Below, in pieces: positions 8,388-16,390 of a stretch of 64,000 nucleotides of DNA. The notes beneath the pieces were generated by a model. That model did not search any database. It was not told the DNA's origin and saw only the letters and a program-made list of their open reading frames with translations. A program made the position numbers and the translations under genes. The stretch is from NCBI RefSeq assembly GCF_014197015.1, contig NZ_JACIET010000002.1, positions 434,001 to 498,000 on the forward strand, given 5' to 3'. The first letter of the stretch is position 1. Every line of letters begins with the position of its first letter. This DNA comes from Niveibacterium umoris (GTDB lineage: Bacteria; Pseudomonadota; Gammaproteobacteria; Burkholderiales; Rhodocyclaceae).

Positions 8388-10376
8388 ATGGCCATTCAGC
8401 ACCTCACCGACGAACAGACCCGCACCTGGACGCGGTCGCAAAAAGACGAGTGGTGGTTCAAGAACGTGTATCGGGGCGACATGGCCCAGCTCACGATCCG
8501 CTCCGCACTTACCGGCTTCCTGCTCGGCGGCATCCTCTCTGCCACCATGCTCTACATCGGCGCGAAGACAGGCCTTGGCCTTGGCGTCGGCCTGACCTCG
8601 GTGATCCTCTCGTTCGCGCTGTTCCGTTCGCTCTCCAAGGCGGGCATCACACGCGACATGACGATCCTGGAGAACAACTGCACCCAGTCGATCGCCACCG
8701 CAGCGGGCTACATGACCACGCCGCTCACCGCGAGCCTCGTGGCCTACATGCTGATCACCGACAAGATCATCCCGGCGTGGCAGATCGTCGTTTGGCAGGT
8801 GATCGTCGCGATCCTCGGCGTGCTGATCGCCTTCCCGCTCAAACGCTACTTCGTCAACGACCAACAGATGCCCTTCCCCGAGGGGCGCGCCTGCGGCGTG
8901 GTGCTCGATTCGCTCTACACCAGCGATGCCGCGGTCGGCATCTTCAAGGCGCGGCTGCTGGCGGTGGTGGCAGGGGTCACCGGCCTCTTCCAGATGATCG
9001 TGTCGGATGGCTGGATGAAGCTGATCCAGTTCAAGCTGCTGCAGATGGACAAGTGGGCCGGCATGACCGAGCCCTGGACCTTCCACGAGCGGATCGACAC
9101 CTACTACTACAACCTCGCGACCGCCTATCACCTGTGGATTCCGAAGATCCTCGGTACCGATATCCGCCAGCTCGGCTGGCGCGCGACGCTGGACGCCTCG
9201 CTGATCGGCGTGGGCGGCCTGATGGGCATCGCGGTCGCGAGCAGCGTGCTGCTCGGCAGCTTCATCAACTTCGCGGTGCTCGCGCCGATCGTGATCCAGC
9301 TCGGCGACATCGTGCCGCGCGTGGCGGCCGACGGCACGCCGATCCCGATCAACCGCGGCGAGATCGTCAACCAGTGGTCGCTGTGGTGGGGTGTCGCGAT
9401 GATGGTGACCGGTTCGCTGGTCAGCCTCGTCGGCCGCCCTGAGATCTTCAAGAGCGCCTGGAAGTCGATGAGCGGCCGCAACAAGGCGGTCAGCAACGGC
9501 CCGGACATCCTCAAGGACATCGAGCTGCCGCTGTGGGTGTCCTACGTCGGTGTGCCGCTGTTCAGCGTGCTCGGTGCCTGGGTCACGCACGAGTTCTTCG
9601 GCGTGCCCTGGCTGCTGAGCGTGGTCTCGCTGCCGCTGATCTTCGTGCTGACCATCATCGGCACCAATTCGATGGCGCTGACCTCGTGGATCCCGCTCGG
9701 CGCGATGGCGAAGATCACGCAGTTCTCGATCGGCGCGCTCGATCGCAGCAACCCGGCCAGCAACCTGCTGCCGGCCGGCATGACGGCCGAGATCTCGGCC
9801 AACGCGGCGAACCTGCTCTCCGACATCAAGCCGGGCTACATGCTCGGCGCCAAGCCGCGCCAGCAGGCGATCGGCCATGTGATCGGCATCTTCTCCGGCG
9901 CGCTCGCCTGCGCACCGCTGTTCTTCCTGCTCTTCCTGCCGAAGAACGCCGAAGGCGTGCGCTCGACCACCACCATCGTCTCGGACGCCTTCGCCTTCCC
10001 CGCTGCGCTGCAGTGGAAGGGTGTCGCCGAGATCATCGCCAAGGGCGTGGCCTCGCTGCCGACCTCCGCCGTCATCGCGATGGTGCTCGCCTGTGTCGCC
10101 GCAATCGCGATCGAAGTGGCGAAGATCGTCACGAAGGGCCGCTTCCCGCTGTCTGCGGTGTCGATCGGCCTTGGCGTCGTGCTGCCGCCGGACGCATCGC
10201 TGACGATGTTCGTCGGCGCGCTGCTGTTCTGGGTCATGAGCCGCCGCAACGAAGGCAAGCCCGGCACCCGTGGCCACGCGATCTGGGTCGACGGCCTTGA
10301 ACCGATCTGCGCCGGCCTGATTTCGGGCGCCGCGCTGCTTGGCATCGGCAACGCAATCGTCAATGTGCTGATCTGA
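8388..10376 (+). CDS. OPT-family oligopeptide transporter
   Basis: A 662-residue polytopic membrane protein with about 14-16 hydrophobic segments. Seen: OPT-family traits in the N-terminal half (GGILSATMLYIGAKTGLGLG; ENNCTQSIATAAGYMTTPL), which resemble bacterial proton-coupled peptide or metal-chelate carriers of this family. No adjacent peptidase or siderophore genes help define the substrate. The ATG at 8388 has no strong Shine-Dalgarno but gives the expected N-terminus. A strong terminator lies 22 bases after the stop, so it appears to be a single-gene transcript. Confidence 0.9.
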   Translation: MAIQHLTDEQTRTWTRSQKDEWWFKNVYRGDMAQLTIRSALTGFLLGGILSATMLYIGAKTGLGLGVGLTSVILSFALFRSLSKAGITRDMTILENNCTQSIATAAGYMTTPLTASLVAYMLITDKIIPAWQIVVWQVIVAILGVLIAFPLKRYFVNDQQMPFPEGRACGVVLDSLYTSDAAVGIFKARLLAVVAGVTGLFQMIVSDGWMKLIQFKLLQMDKWAGMTEPWTFHERIDTYYYNLATAYHLWIPKILGTDIRQLGWRATLDASLIGVGGLMGIAVASSVLLGSFINFAVLAPIVIQLGDIVPRVAADGTPIPINRGEIVNQWSLWWGVAMMVTGSLVSLVGRPEIFKSAWKSMSGRNKAVSNGPDILKDIELPLWVSYVGVPLFSVLGAWVTHEFFGVPWLLSVVSLPLIFVLTIIGTNSMALTSWIPLGAMAKITQFSIGALDRSNPASNLLPAGMTAEISANAANLLSDIKPGYMLGAKPRQQAIGHVIGIFSGALACAPLFFLLFLPKNAEGVRSTTTIVSDAFAFPAALQWKGVAEIIAKGVASLPTSAVIAMVLACVAAIAIEVAKIVTKGRFPLSAVSIGLGVVLPPDASLTMFVGALLFWVMSRRNEGKPGTRGHAIWVDGLEPICAGLISGAALLGIGNAIVNVLI

Positions 10377-10398
10377 TTCCAGTTCAGCGTGGCTCGAA

Positions 10399-10427
10399 AC
10401 GGCGTGCGCACCCCGCACGCCGTTTTT
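10399..10427 (+). terminator. intrinsic terminator after the OPT transporter gene
   Basis: A perfect 10-bp stem, ACGGCGTGCG with CGCACGCCGT, and a five-base loop (CACCC) are followed by a T run (GTTTTTC). It sits directly downstream of the OPT stop. Confidence 0.9.
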
Positions 10428-10477
10428 CTTTGGGCGCCACGTAGAATCTGAGGCCCCGCCCGGATCAGGCCACCCGC

Positions 10478-11614
10478 ATGCGCGACATCCCCGCCGAATC
10501 GAAGACCATCGAAAGCGTCGCGCAGGCGATCGACGCGCTGACCCGCGGCAAACTGCTCGACGCGCTCGCGCCGGAAGCCAGCGCACGCCGCGGCGATGCA
10601 CGCTTCGGACTGTGGTTCCGCGGCCACGAACGCGCCAGCTACCGACTGGTGCCGACGCTGCTGCGGCCCACGCCGGGCGCCGCGCCAATCGACGAGGTCT
10701 CGCTCACCCGCCACTTCCGCGCGCTGAACCCCGACGCAGTGCCGCCCGGCACGCCAGATTTTGCGGCGCTGGTGACGATGCAGCACTACCTCGCGCCGAC
10801 CCGCCTGCTCGACTGGAGCGAGAACCTGCTCGTCGCGCTCTTCTTCGCGGTGCGCGATCCCGCTCTGGATGGGGGCAACGAAGACGCCGCGCTGTGGATC
10901 CTCAACGCGCGGCGCCTCAACTACTACAGCTCGGCGAGCCAGCGCAGCGCTGAACTGCTCTATGCCGACGATGCCGACGTGGTCGCCCGCGCGGCACTGT
11001 GCCGGGTGCGCAACCGCGAAGCCTGGCGCGACAGCGTCGCGCGCAGCCTGCAGGCGCCCGATGTGCCGGGCGAGACTTACCGCCACGGCCGCCTGCTCGG
11101 CGCCATTGGCGAGACACCGGTGCCGGTGGCGCAGATCGCCAGCACGCCGGCCGCGGTGGACTTGCGCGCCATACCGATGAACGGCCCGCGTGGCGTCAAG
11201 CCCGGCAACCTCTTCGACGACGGCAACTGGGCCAGCGCGGAACGCCTCGCGGTGCGCCTGTCGATGCCAGTGGCGGTGTTCCCGCCGCGCAGCAATCCGC
11301 GCATCCGCAACCAGTCCGGCACCTTCACGCTGCACGGCGGACGCTTTGTCGCTGACGCCGCCGCCTGGGCGGGCAAGGCGCTCTCGCCCACCGCGATCGG
11401 CGCGCCGATCGACCTGCTCGACATCGACGCCGCGCTACGCCGCACCCGCATCCTCAAGTGGCTGCGCATTCCAGCCGCCAAGCGGGCGGCGATCCGGGGT
11501 GAACTGGCACTGATCGGCATCACCGAGGCCGCCTTGTTCCCCGAGCTCGACTACCAGTCGCGCGACGTCGCAAGCCGCTGGCGCCCCCCACACGACACCG
11601 TGACCGACGCCTGA
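10478..11614 (+). CDS. FRG-domain protein
   Basis: A 378-residue soluble protein. The FRG domain is visible at about 45-150: LWFRGHERASYRLVPTLLR supplies the Phe-Arg-Gly core, and MQHYLAPTRLLDWSENLLVALFF (split here as MQHYLAPTRLLDW and SENLLVALFF) matches the second conserved block. The remainder (about 190-378) shows no motif I recognise. FRG proteins are found in many genomic contexts, sometimes beside defence genes, but their activity is not established. There are no defence partners next to it here. It stands alone between a terminator and the helicase gene. Confidence 0.85.
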   Translation: MRDIPAESKTIESVAQAIDALTRGKLLDALAPEASARRGDARFGLWFRGHERASYRLVPTLLRPTPGAAPIDEVSLTRHFRALNPDAVPPGTPDFAALVTMQHYLAPTRLLDWSENLLVALFFAVRDPALDGGNEDAALWILNARRLNYYSSASQRSAELLYADDADVVARAALCRVRNREAWRDSVARSLQAPDVPGETYRHGRLLGAIGETPVPVAQIASTPAAVDLRAIPMNGPRGVKPGNLFDDGNWASAERLAVRLSMPVAVFPPRSNPRIRNQSGTFTLHGGRFVADAAAWAGKALSPTAIGAPIDLLDIDAALRRTRILKWLRIPAAKRAAIRGELALIGITEAALFPELDYQSRDVASRWRPPHDTVTDA

Positions 11615-11723
11615 GGCGCCTTGCGGGGCGTCCGCCCCCTGCAGATATTCGGCAAACGGCGCCGCGTCGGCGATACTTCAGGGTTGGCCCGTGTTTTCGG
11701 GCCGTCCTCGCAGGGCCCCCGCC

Positions 11724-13862
11724 ATGACTACACCCAACACCCCGACCACCTTCGCCGAGCTCGGCCTGCCCGAAGCGCTGCTGCGTGCGCTTGCCGACGT
11801 GGGTTACGAAACCCCCTCGCCGATCCAGGCCGCCTGCATCCCGCTGCTGCTGGAAGGCAACGACATCATCGGCGAAGCGCAGACCGGCACCGGCAAGACG
11901 GCGGCCTTTGCGCTTCCGCTGCTCTCGCGCATCGACATCGCCGAGCGCCGCCCGCAAGCGCTGGTGCTCACGCCGACGCGCGAACTCGCGATCCAGGTCG
12001 CCGAGGCCCTGCAGAAATACGCCCACCACCTGCCCGGCTTCCATGTGCTGCCGATCTACGGCGGCCAGAGCATGGTGGTGCAGCTGCGGGCGCTGTCGCG
12101 CGGGCCGCAGGTGATCGTCGGCACGCCGGGCCGGGTGATGGACCACCTCGAGCGCAAGAGCCTCGAACTCGAGAACCTGCGCGTGATGGTGCTCGACGAA
12201 GCCGACGAGATGCTGCGCATGGGCTTCATCGACGATGTTGAATGGATTCTCCAGCACACGCCGCCCGAGCGGCAGACCGCGCTGTTCTCGGCGACCATGC
12301 CGGAGCCGATCCGCCGTGTCGCGCGCACCTACCTGCGCGAACCGCGCGAGGTGAAGATCCGCGCCGCGACCAGCACCGTCGAGGCGATCCGCCAGCGTTA
12401 CTGGACCGTACGCGGCATGGACAAGCTCGATGCCCTCACGCGCATCCTTGAAGTGGAAGAGGACTTCGACGCCGCGATCGTGTTCGTGCGGACCAAGATC
12501 GCCACCGAAGAGCTGGCGCAGAAGCTCGAAGCACGCGGCATCGCCGCTGCGGCGCTGAACGGCGACATGACGCAGGGCCTGCGCGAACGCGTGATCGAGC
12601 AGCTGAAGAACGGCCAGCTCGACATCGTCGTCGCGACCGACGTGGCGGCGCGCGGTATCGATGTGCCGCGCGTCACCCATGTCATCAACTACGACATTCC
12701 GTACGACACCGAAGCCTATGTGCACCGCATCGGCCGCACCGGCCGTGCGGGCCGCACCGGCAACGCGATCCTGTTCGTCAGCCCGCGCGAATTCCGCATG
12801 CTCAAGACGATCGAGCGCGTCACCCGCGCGACGATCGAACCGCTGCGCCTGCCGACGCGCAGCGAAGTGGAGATCAAGCGCGCCGAGCAGTTCAAGCAGC
12901 AGATCACCGAGGTGATCGAGAACGAATCGCTGGAATACTTCGTCGAGCTGGTGAGCCAGATGGAAGACGACCAGGACCTCACCGCACACGAAATCGCCGC
13001 TGCGCTGGCCTGGATCGCGCAACGCGAGCGCCCGCTCAAGCTCGACCCGGCCGAATGGCCGGATGAACCCGCAGCAAGGCCCGAAAGCGAACGCCCGACG
13101 CGCGAGAACCGCGAAGAGATCCTCGCCAAGCGCCGCGAGTTCTCGGCTGGCGCACTGGCGCGCTACCGCATCAACGTGGGCCGCAACGACGGCGTGATGC
13201 CGAAGGAGATCGTCGGCGCGATCGCCAACGAAGGCGGCATCGAAGGCCGCTACATCGGTCAGATCAACCTGTTCCCGGACTTCTCCACGGTAGAACTGCC
13301 GCGCGACCTGCCCGCCGACGTGCTGGCACAGATCGGCGCGATCCGCGTGCGTCGGCAGGCGCTGGCGATCCGGCCGATGGCCGAGGGTGAGGACGAAGGC
13401 ATGGACCGCCGGCCACCGCGGCGCGACTCCCGCGAAGAACGCAGCGGCGGCGGTTGGGGGCATCGCGAAAACGATCGCGGCGCCCCGCGCTTCGACGATC
13501 GCAAACCGCAAGGGCGCTGGGGCAACGACCGGCCGCAGGGCGATCGCCCGCAAGCGGACAGACCGCCGCGTCCGCAAGGCGAGCGTAGCTGGGGCGACCG
13601 GCCCGCGCGTCCCTATGGCGACCGCCCGCAAGCACCGCGCCCTTACCCGGACCGCGCTGCAAGCGATCGTCCGGCCGCTGACCGCCCGCAAGCTGATCGC
13701 CCCTGGGGTGACCGCCCGCGCAGTTTCGATGACGACCGCCGCCCGCCACGCCCGGCCGACGATCGCCCGTCCCGCCCATGGGGCGATCGCCCCCCGAAAC
13801 CCGGCTTTGCTGGCGACAAGAAGCCCTGGGGCCCGCCCAAGGGCAAGAAGCCGACGCGCTGA
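11724..13862 (+). CDS. deaD: DEAD-box ATP-dependent RNA helicase, DeaD/CsdA type
   Basis: A 712-residue helicase for structured mRNA and ribosome assembly, often cold-induced. Motifs in order: Q motif (F10...Q35), AQTGTGKT (52-59), PTREL, DEAD (about 158), SAT (about 190), ARGID and HRIGRTGR (about 333-340). A DbpA-type RNA-binding domain follows (about 480-555; MPKEIVGAIANEGGIEGRYIG). The C-terminal 150 residues are disordered, dominated by DRP/GDRP repeats with many Arg. The start at ATG 11724 gives the canonical TFAELGL N-terminus. The upstream 109 bases show no clear structure. Confidence 0.95.
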   Translation: MTTPNTPTTFAELGLPEALLRALADVGYETPSPIQAACIPLLLEGNDIIGEAQTGTGKTAAFALPLLSRIDIAERRPQALVLTPTRELAIQVAEALQKYAHHLPGFHVLPIYGGQSMVVQLRALSRGPQVIVGTPGRVMDHLERKSLELENLRVMVLDEADEMLRMGFIDDVEWILQHTPPERQTALFSATMPEPIRRVARTYLREPREVKIRAATSTVEAIRQRYWTVRGMDKLDALTRILEVEEDFDAAIVFVRTKIATEELAQKLEARGIAAAALNGDMTQGLRERVIEQLKNGQLDIVVATDVAARGIDVPRVTHVINYDIPYDTEAYVHRIGRTGRAGRTGNAILFVSPREFRMLKTIERVTRATIEPLRLPTRSEVEIKRAEQFKQQITEVIENESLEYFVELVSQMEDDQDLTAHEIAAALAWIAQRERPLKLDPAEWPDEPAARPESERPTRENREEILAKRREFSAGALARYRINVGRNDGVMPKEIVGAIANEGGIEGRYIGQINLFPDFSTVELPRDLPADVLAQIGAIRVRRQALAIRPMAEGEDEGMDRRPPRRDSREERSGGGWGHRENDRGAPRFDDRKPQGRWGNDRPQGDRPQADRPPRPQGERSWGDRPARPYGDRPQAPRPYPDRAASDRPAADRPQADRPWGDRPRSFDDDRRPPRPADDRPSRPWGDRPPKPGFAGDKKPWGPPKGKKPTR
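13528..13803 (+). repeat. Arg/Asp/Pro low-complexity repeat in the helicase tail
   Basis: Tandem imperfect units encoding (W)GDRPxxDRP are visible in DNA as recurrent GACCGCCCGC/GATCGCCCGC strings. They make a flexible, positively charged tail of the type used for RNA binding. The repetitive DNA could vary in copy number between strains. Confidence 0.75.
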
Positions 13863-14101
13863 ACGCCTCGACCCGGTGACCTCGCAGGATCAAGTGCTGT
13901 CGAGGTCGCCATGGGTCACGGGTGAGCGGAGCGGATCACCGTGCCAGCGTTTGCCCCAGTACGTTTCGGCCGCCGCAGGATGTCGCAGCGGCTTGTCTGT
14001 CGGCGCCGGCGCAATCGTTGACCAGGGCGGCGCCTGACGGCAACACGGGGAGGGTCCGCCGGGCGCCCGACCAGGTCGGCAGGTCCGACGGCGGATTTGG
14101 C

Positions 14102-14827
14102 TCAGGCGCTTCCGGTCGCGAACGCCAGCAAATCGCGCTGCGCCTCGTCCGGCAGGCGGCGCAACATCAGGTAGAGCAGGCGGCTGTCGATCAGCGTGAT
14201 GCCGTGGGCCGTCGCCAGGCTTCGGGCTTCTTCGGTGAAGCCGCTGGCGTTCATCAGCACACCGCGCTGCACGGTAGCGCGACTCATGTCGGCGATCAGG
14301 TCGGCGATTTGGTCGGCGCCAGCCATTTCGTTGGTGTGCGAAAGCGCATGCACGACCAGCCCGGCGCCGCTCACCGCCAGGCCGCGACCGCTCGCCATCG
14401 GCATCGGTTCGGTAGTCAGCAGACGCGCTGCGTGATAACGCACGCACAGGCGGGCGAAACGATCGCCCTTGACGGTCGCGAGTAGCTCCGGCGACCACTT
14501 CTCGGCGCGCCGCGCAAGCGGCGCTTCGATGTTGGCCGAGGACACGCGGTTTGCGGTCGAGGGCACACGCTTGGGGGGATCGAGCACCAGCAGCGTCAGC
14601 TCGGGGTCATCCTGCGGCGCTGCCGGGCGATCCTTGCGCCGGTAGAGCGCCGCCGCGAACAGGGCGAGGCCGCCCACCACGGCGAATCCCGCCGCGCGCA
14701 GCGAGACCTGCAGATGCGCAGCCGCTGGCGAGGTCAGCGCGATCAGCGCGAGCGACGCTGCGGCAAGCGCCAGGATCCATCGCAAAGGCGACGCGGCAGT
14801 GTCGGAATGAGTCGGGTAGGCGGTCAT
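14102..14827 (-). CDS. membrane protein with a degenerate Mrr-type nuclease fold
   Basis: A 241-residue protein (ATG 14827, GGAG upstream). Two hydrophobic helices (about 16-36 and 48-64) are followed by a cytosolic domain. The phrases KWSPELLATVKGDRFARL and GVLMNASGFTEEARSLA then ITLIDSRLL match the start and end of Mrr_cat restriction-endonuclease-like domains. In active members the middle holds an acidic residue and a Q/E-x-K (QCK) strand. The corresponding strand here reads GLVVHALSH, so the catalytic Lys and its partner appear lost. It is probably a non-catalytic DNA- or protein-binding relative. It lies 125 bases downstream of the 56-residue peptide gene on the same strand and may be co-transcribed. 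Confidence 0.65.
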   Translation of the reverse strand: MTAYPTHSDTAASPLRWILALAAASLALIALTSPAAAHLQVSLRAAGFAVVGGLALFAAALYRRKDRPAAPQDDPELTLLVLDPPKRVPSTANRVSSANIEAPLARRAEKWSPELLATVKGDRFARLCVRYHAARLLTTEPMPMASGRGLAVSGAGLVVHALSHTNEMAGADQIADLIADMSRATVQRGVLMNASGFTEEARSLATAHGITLIDSRLLYLMLRRLPDEAQRDLLAFATGSA

Positions 14828-14952
14828 GGCTGGGGGCTCCGGTTGACTGGCGCTCAGCATGCCATCGCGATACCGCGCGGCGCGAGCGCAACCATTCCGG
14901 AAGCATGAAGCTTGTCATGCTGCACTGCGTTCTGGGCCTCGCCCGGTGCCGT

Positions 14953-15123
14953 TCAGCCCTTGTGATCCGTCGCGGCGGCCACCGTCACCGGCACATCAAC
15001 GACGGCCTGCGCGGCGACCTGCTCATAACCGACCAGGGTGGTGCCCAGGCACAGGGCCGACCCGGCAAGCGCCAGCACGGCGGCGACGACTTTGTAGTTC
15101 AGGCGGGATACGATGGTTTTCAT
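14953..15123 (-). CDS. 56-residue small membrane protein, copy A of a three-member family
   Basis: The frame encodes an N-terminal basic region (MKTIVSRLNYK), one hydrophobic helix (about 11-33) and a short tail ending in DHKG. It aligns without a gap to the two other 56-residue copies at 19221 and 22376. Shared positions include GTT (27-29), GY (32-33), VAAQA (36-40) and the final Gly. A GAGGAAG Shine-Dalgarno precedes the ATG. The block upstream carries the same conserved sequence and CTGCAG dyad as the other copies. Function is unknown; a single-pass inner-membrane protein is the simplest reading. The Mrr-like gene follows on the same strand. Confidence 0.7.
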   Translation of the reverse strand: MKTIVSRLNYKVVAAVLALAGSALCLGTTLVGYEQVAAQAVVDVPVTVAAATDHKG

Positions 15124-15245
15124 GGCAGCTTCCTCTCACTCATGCGATTCGTCGGGGGCGCAGCGGGTCGGTCGTCTCCGGATCGGTGCTGCGTTGAGTG
15201 AAGGATGGACGCACGCCCGCGCCATCGCGACCGCCTTGCGACAAA

Positions 15246-15272
15246 CTGCAGGGAAGGTGGAACAGACTGCAG
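15246..15272. promoter_or_regulatory. CTGCAG-N15-CTGCAG dyad upstream of peptide gene A
   Basis: Two CTGCAG half-sites whose centres are 21 bases (two helical turns) apart, 122 bases before the start of copy A. The same arrangement precedes copies B and C with an equal 15-base spacer that also shares GGAAC. A conserved 25-base block (GGTGCTGCGTTGAGTG... on the plus strand) lies at the same 36-base distance on the gene side in all three. Probable operator or promoter element. Confidence 0.6.
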
Positions 15273-15361
15273 ATAGCGCGGCTCGCCGGGCACATCCAAG
15301 CCTGCAAGCGCAGCCGCGTATGGCGCGCGTGGAGACGCGCCTCGGCAGTTGGCGGTGCCGG

Positions 15362-16273
15362 TCAGCCTGTTGTCTGGCCTGGGGCTGGCTGCGAGAAAAC
15401 CTTCTGCAGGTAGGCCAGCAGCGCCTGTAGCCGAGCCGTCTGATACTGGCGGCTGGGGTAGACCGCGAACAAGGGCACTTGCTCGTACTGCGCATCCGGG
15501 AAGAGATCGATCAGGCGCCCGGCAGCCAGATCGGTGTGGATGTCGATGCGCGACTTGTAGGCGATGCCGTGGCCGAGCAACGCCCATTTGCGCACCAGCG
15601 CACCATCGTCCGCCGCGCGGTCGCCGCTGACACGCACTTCGCGCGTGCGACCGTCGTGGAATAGCCGCCAGTCGTTGTAAAGCTCGCCATTGCGGTAGAA
15701 GCAGATGCAATTGTGCGCGGCAAGCGCCTCCACCGAGGCGGGCCGCCCCCGGCGCTCGAGGTAGCCCGGCGCGGCGCAGATCACGCGGTCGTTGTCGCAC
15801 AGCTTGCGCGCGATCAGCGTCGAATCGCGCAGCAGTCCATAGCGCAGCACGAGGTCGATCGGATTGCGATAAAGGTCGTGCAGGCCGTCGGACAGATGCA
15901 TCACGATGCGCACCTGCGGGTGCTGCTGGCGGAAGGGTTCCAGCACCTCGTCGAGATAGTCGCGCCCGAGGTCGGACGGCGCGCCGAGGTGGATCTCGCC
16001 GGACACACAATCGCGCCCCTGCCGCAGCGCCGCCATGCCCTCTTCCAATGCTTGCGTCGATTGCACGCAGTAGCGCAGAAAGTCTTCCCCGGCCTGCGTG
16101 AGCCGCAGCGAACGGGTCGAGCGTTCGAAGAGCTGGCTGCCCAGTTCGCGTTCAAGCCGCTTGAGCGCCGCGCTGGCCGTGGCAGGCGTCAAACCGAGTT
16201 GGCGTGCCGCGACGCTGATCCCGCCGGCCTCGCTGACGCGGATGAAGAGCTGGATATCGGACAGATGCGGCAT
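15362..16273 (-). CDS. LysR-family transcriptional regulator
   Basis: A 303-residue regulator. The start at ATG 16273 has AGGGG six bases upstream; an ATG six codons earlier lacks this. The winged helix-turn-helix is at about 5-62 (FIRVSEAGGISVAARQLGLT; ATASAALKRLERELG), followed by a LysR substrate-binding domain. It is transcribed away from the quinone oxidoreductase and Old Yellow Enzyme genes. A TCAAA/TTTGA dyad lies in the shared control region. By analogy with many LysR/NemA/QOR sets it probably senses quinones or other electrophiles and controls those two genes; the ligand is not known. Confidence 0.92.
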   Translation of the reverse strand: MPHLSDIQLFIRVSEAGGISVAARQLGLTPATASAALKRLERELGSQLFERSTRSLRLTQAGEDFLRYCVQSTQALEEGMAALRQGRDCVSGEIHLGAPSDLGRDYLDEVLEPFRQQHPQVRIVMHLSDGLHDLYRNPIDLVLRYGLLRDSTLIARKLCDNDRVICAAPGYLERRGRPASVEALAAHNCICFYRNGELYNDWRLFHDGRTREVRVSGDRAADDGALVRKWALLGHGIAYKSRIDIHTDLAAGRLIDLFPDAQYEQVPLFAVYPSRQYQTARLQALLAYLQKVFSQPAPGQTTG

Positions 16274-16287
16274 GGCGGCCCCTAATT

Positions 16288-16302
16288 TCAAATTCTGTTT
16301 GA
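16288..16302. promoter_or_regulatory. likely LysR operator, TCAAA-N5-TTTGA
   Basis: A perfect 15-bp dyad just upstream of the LysR start codon. A further TCAAA half-site follows after seven bases, giving three half-sites in the 117-base divergent control region. This fits LysR autoregulation plus activation of the divergent gene. Confidence 0.55.
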
Positions 16303-16390
16303 TAGTAATTCAAACCTCAGCCGGATTACCGCGCGCACGACGACGTCGTAGAGTGCAGCCATTGACTCACCGCACTCACAGGAGCCCCCA

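Noticed and set aside
8364-10688. A minus-strand frame of about 770 codons opposite the OPT transporter
   Set aside because: Composition is Arg/His/Asp-rich without any motif. The plus strand encodes a clear polytopic OPT protein and a terminator that falls inside the minus frame.
11520-13691. A minus-strand frame of about 720 codons opposite deaD
   Set aside because: Antisense shadow of a complete DEAD-box helicase; no domain and no ribosome-binding site.
13863-14101. The gap after deaD examined for a tRNA or sRNA
   Set aside because: Only a 7-bp GACCTCG/CGAGGTC pair around 13878-13908 is seen; there is no T run, T-loop or CCA-type end.
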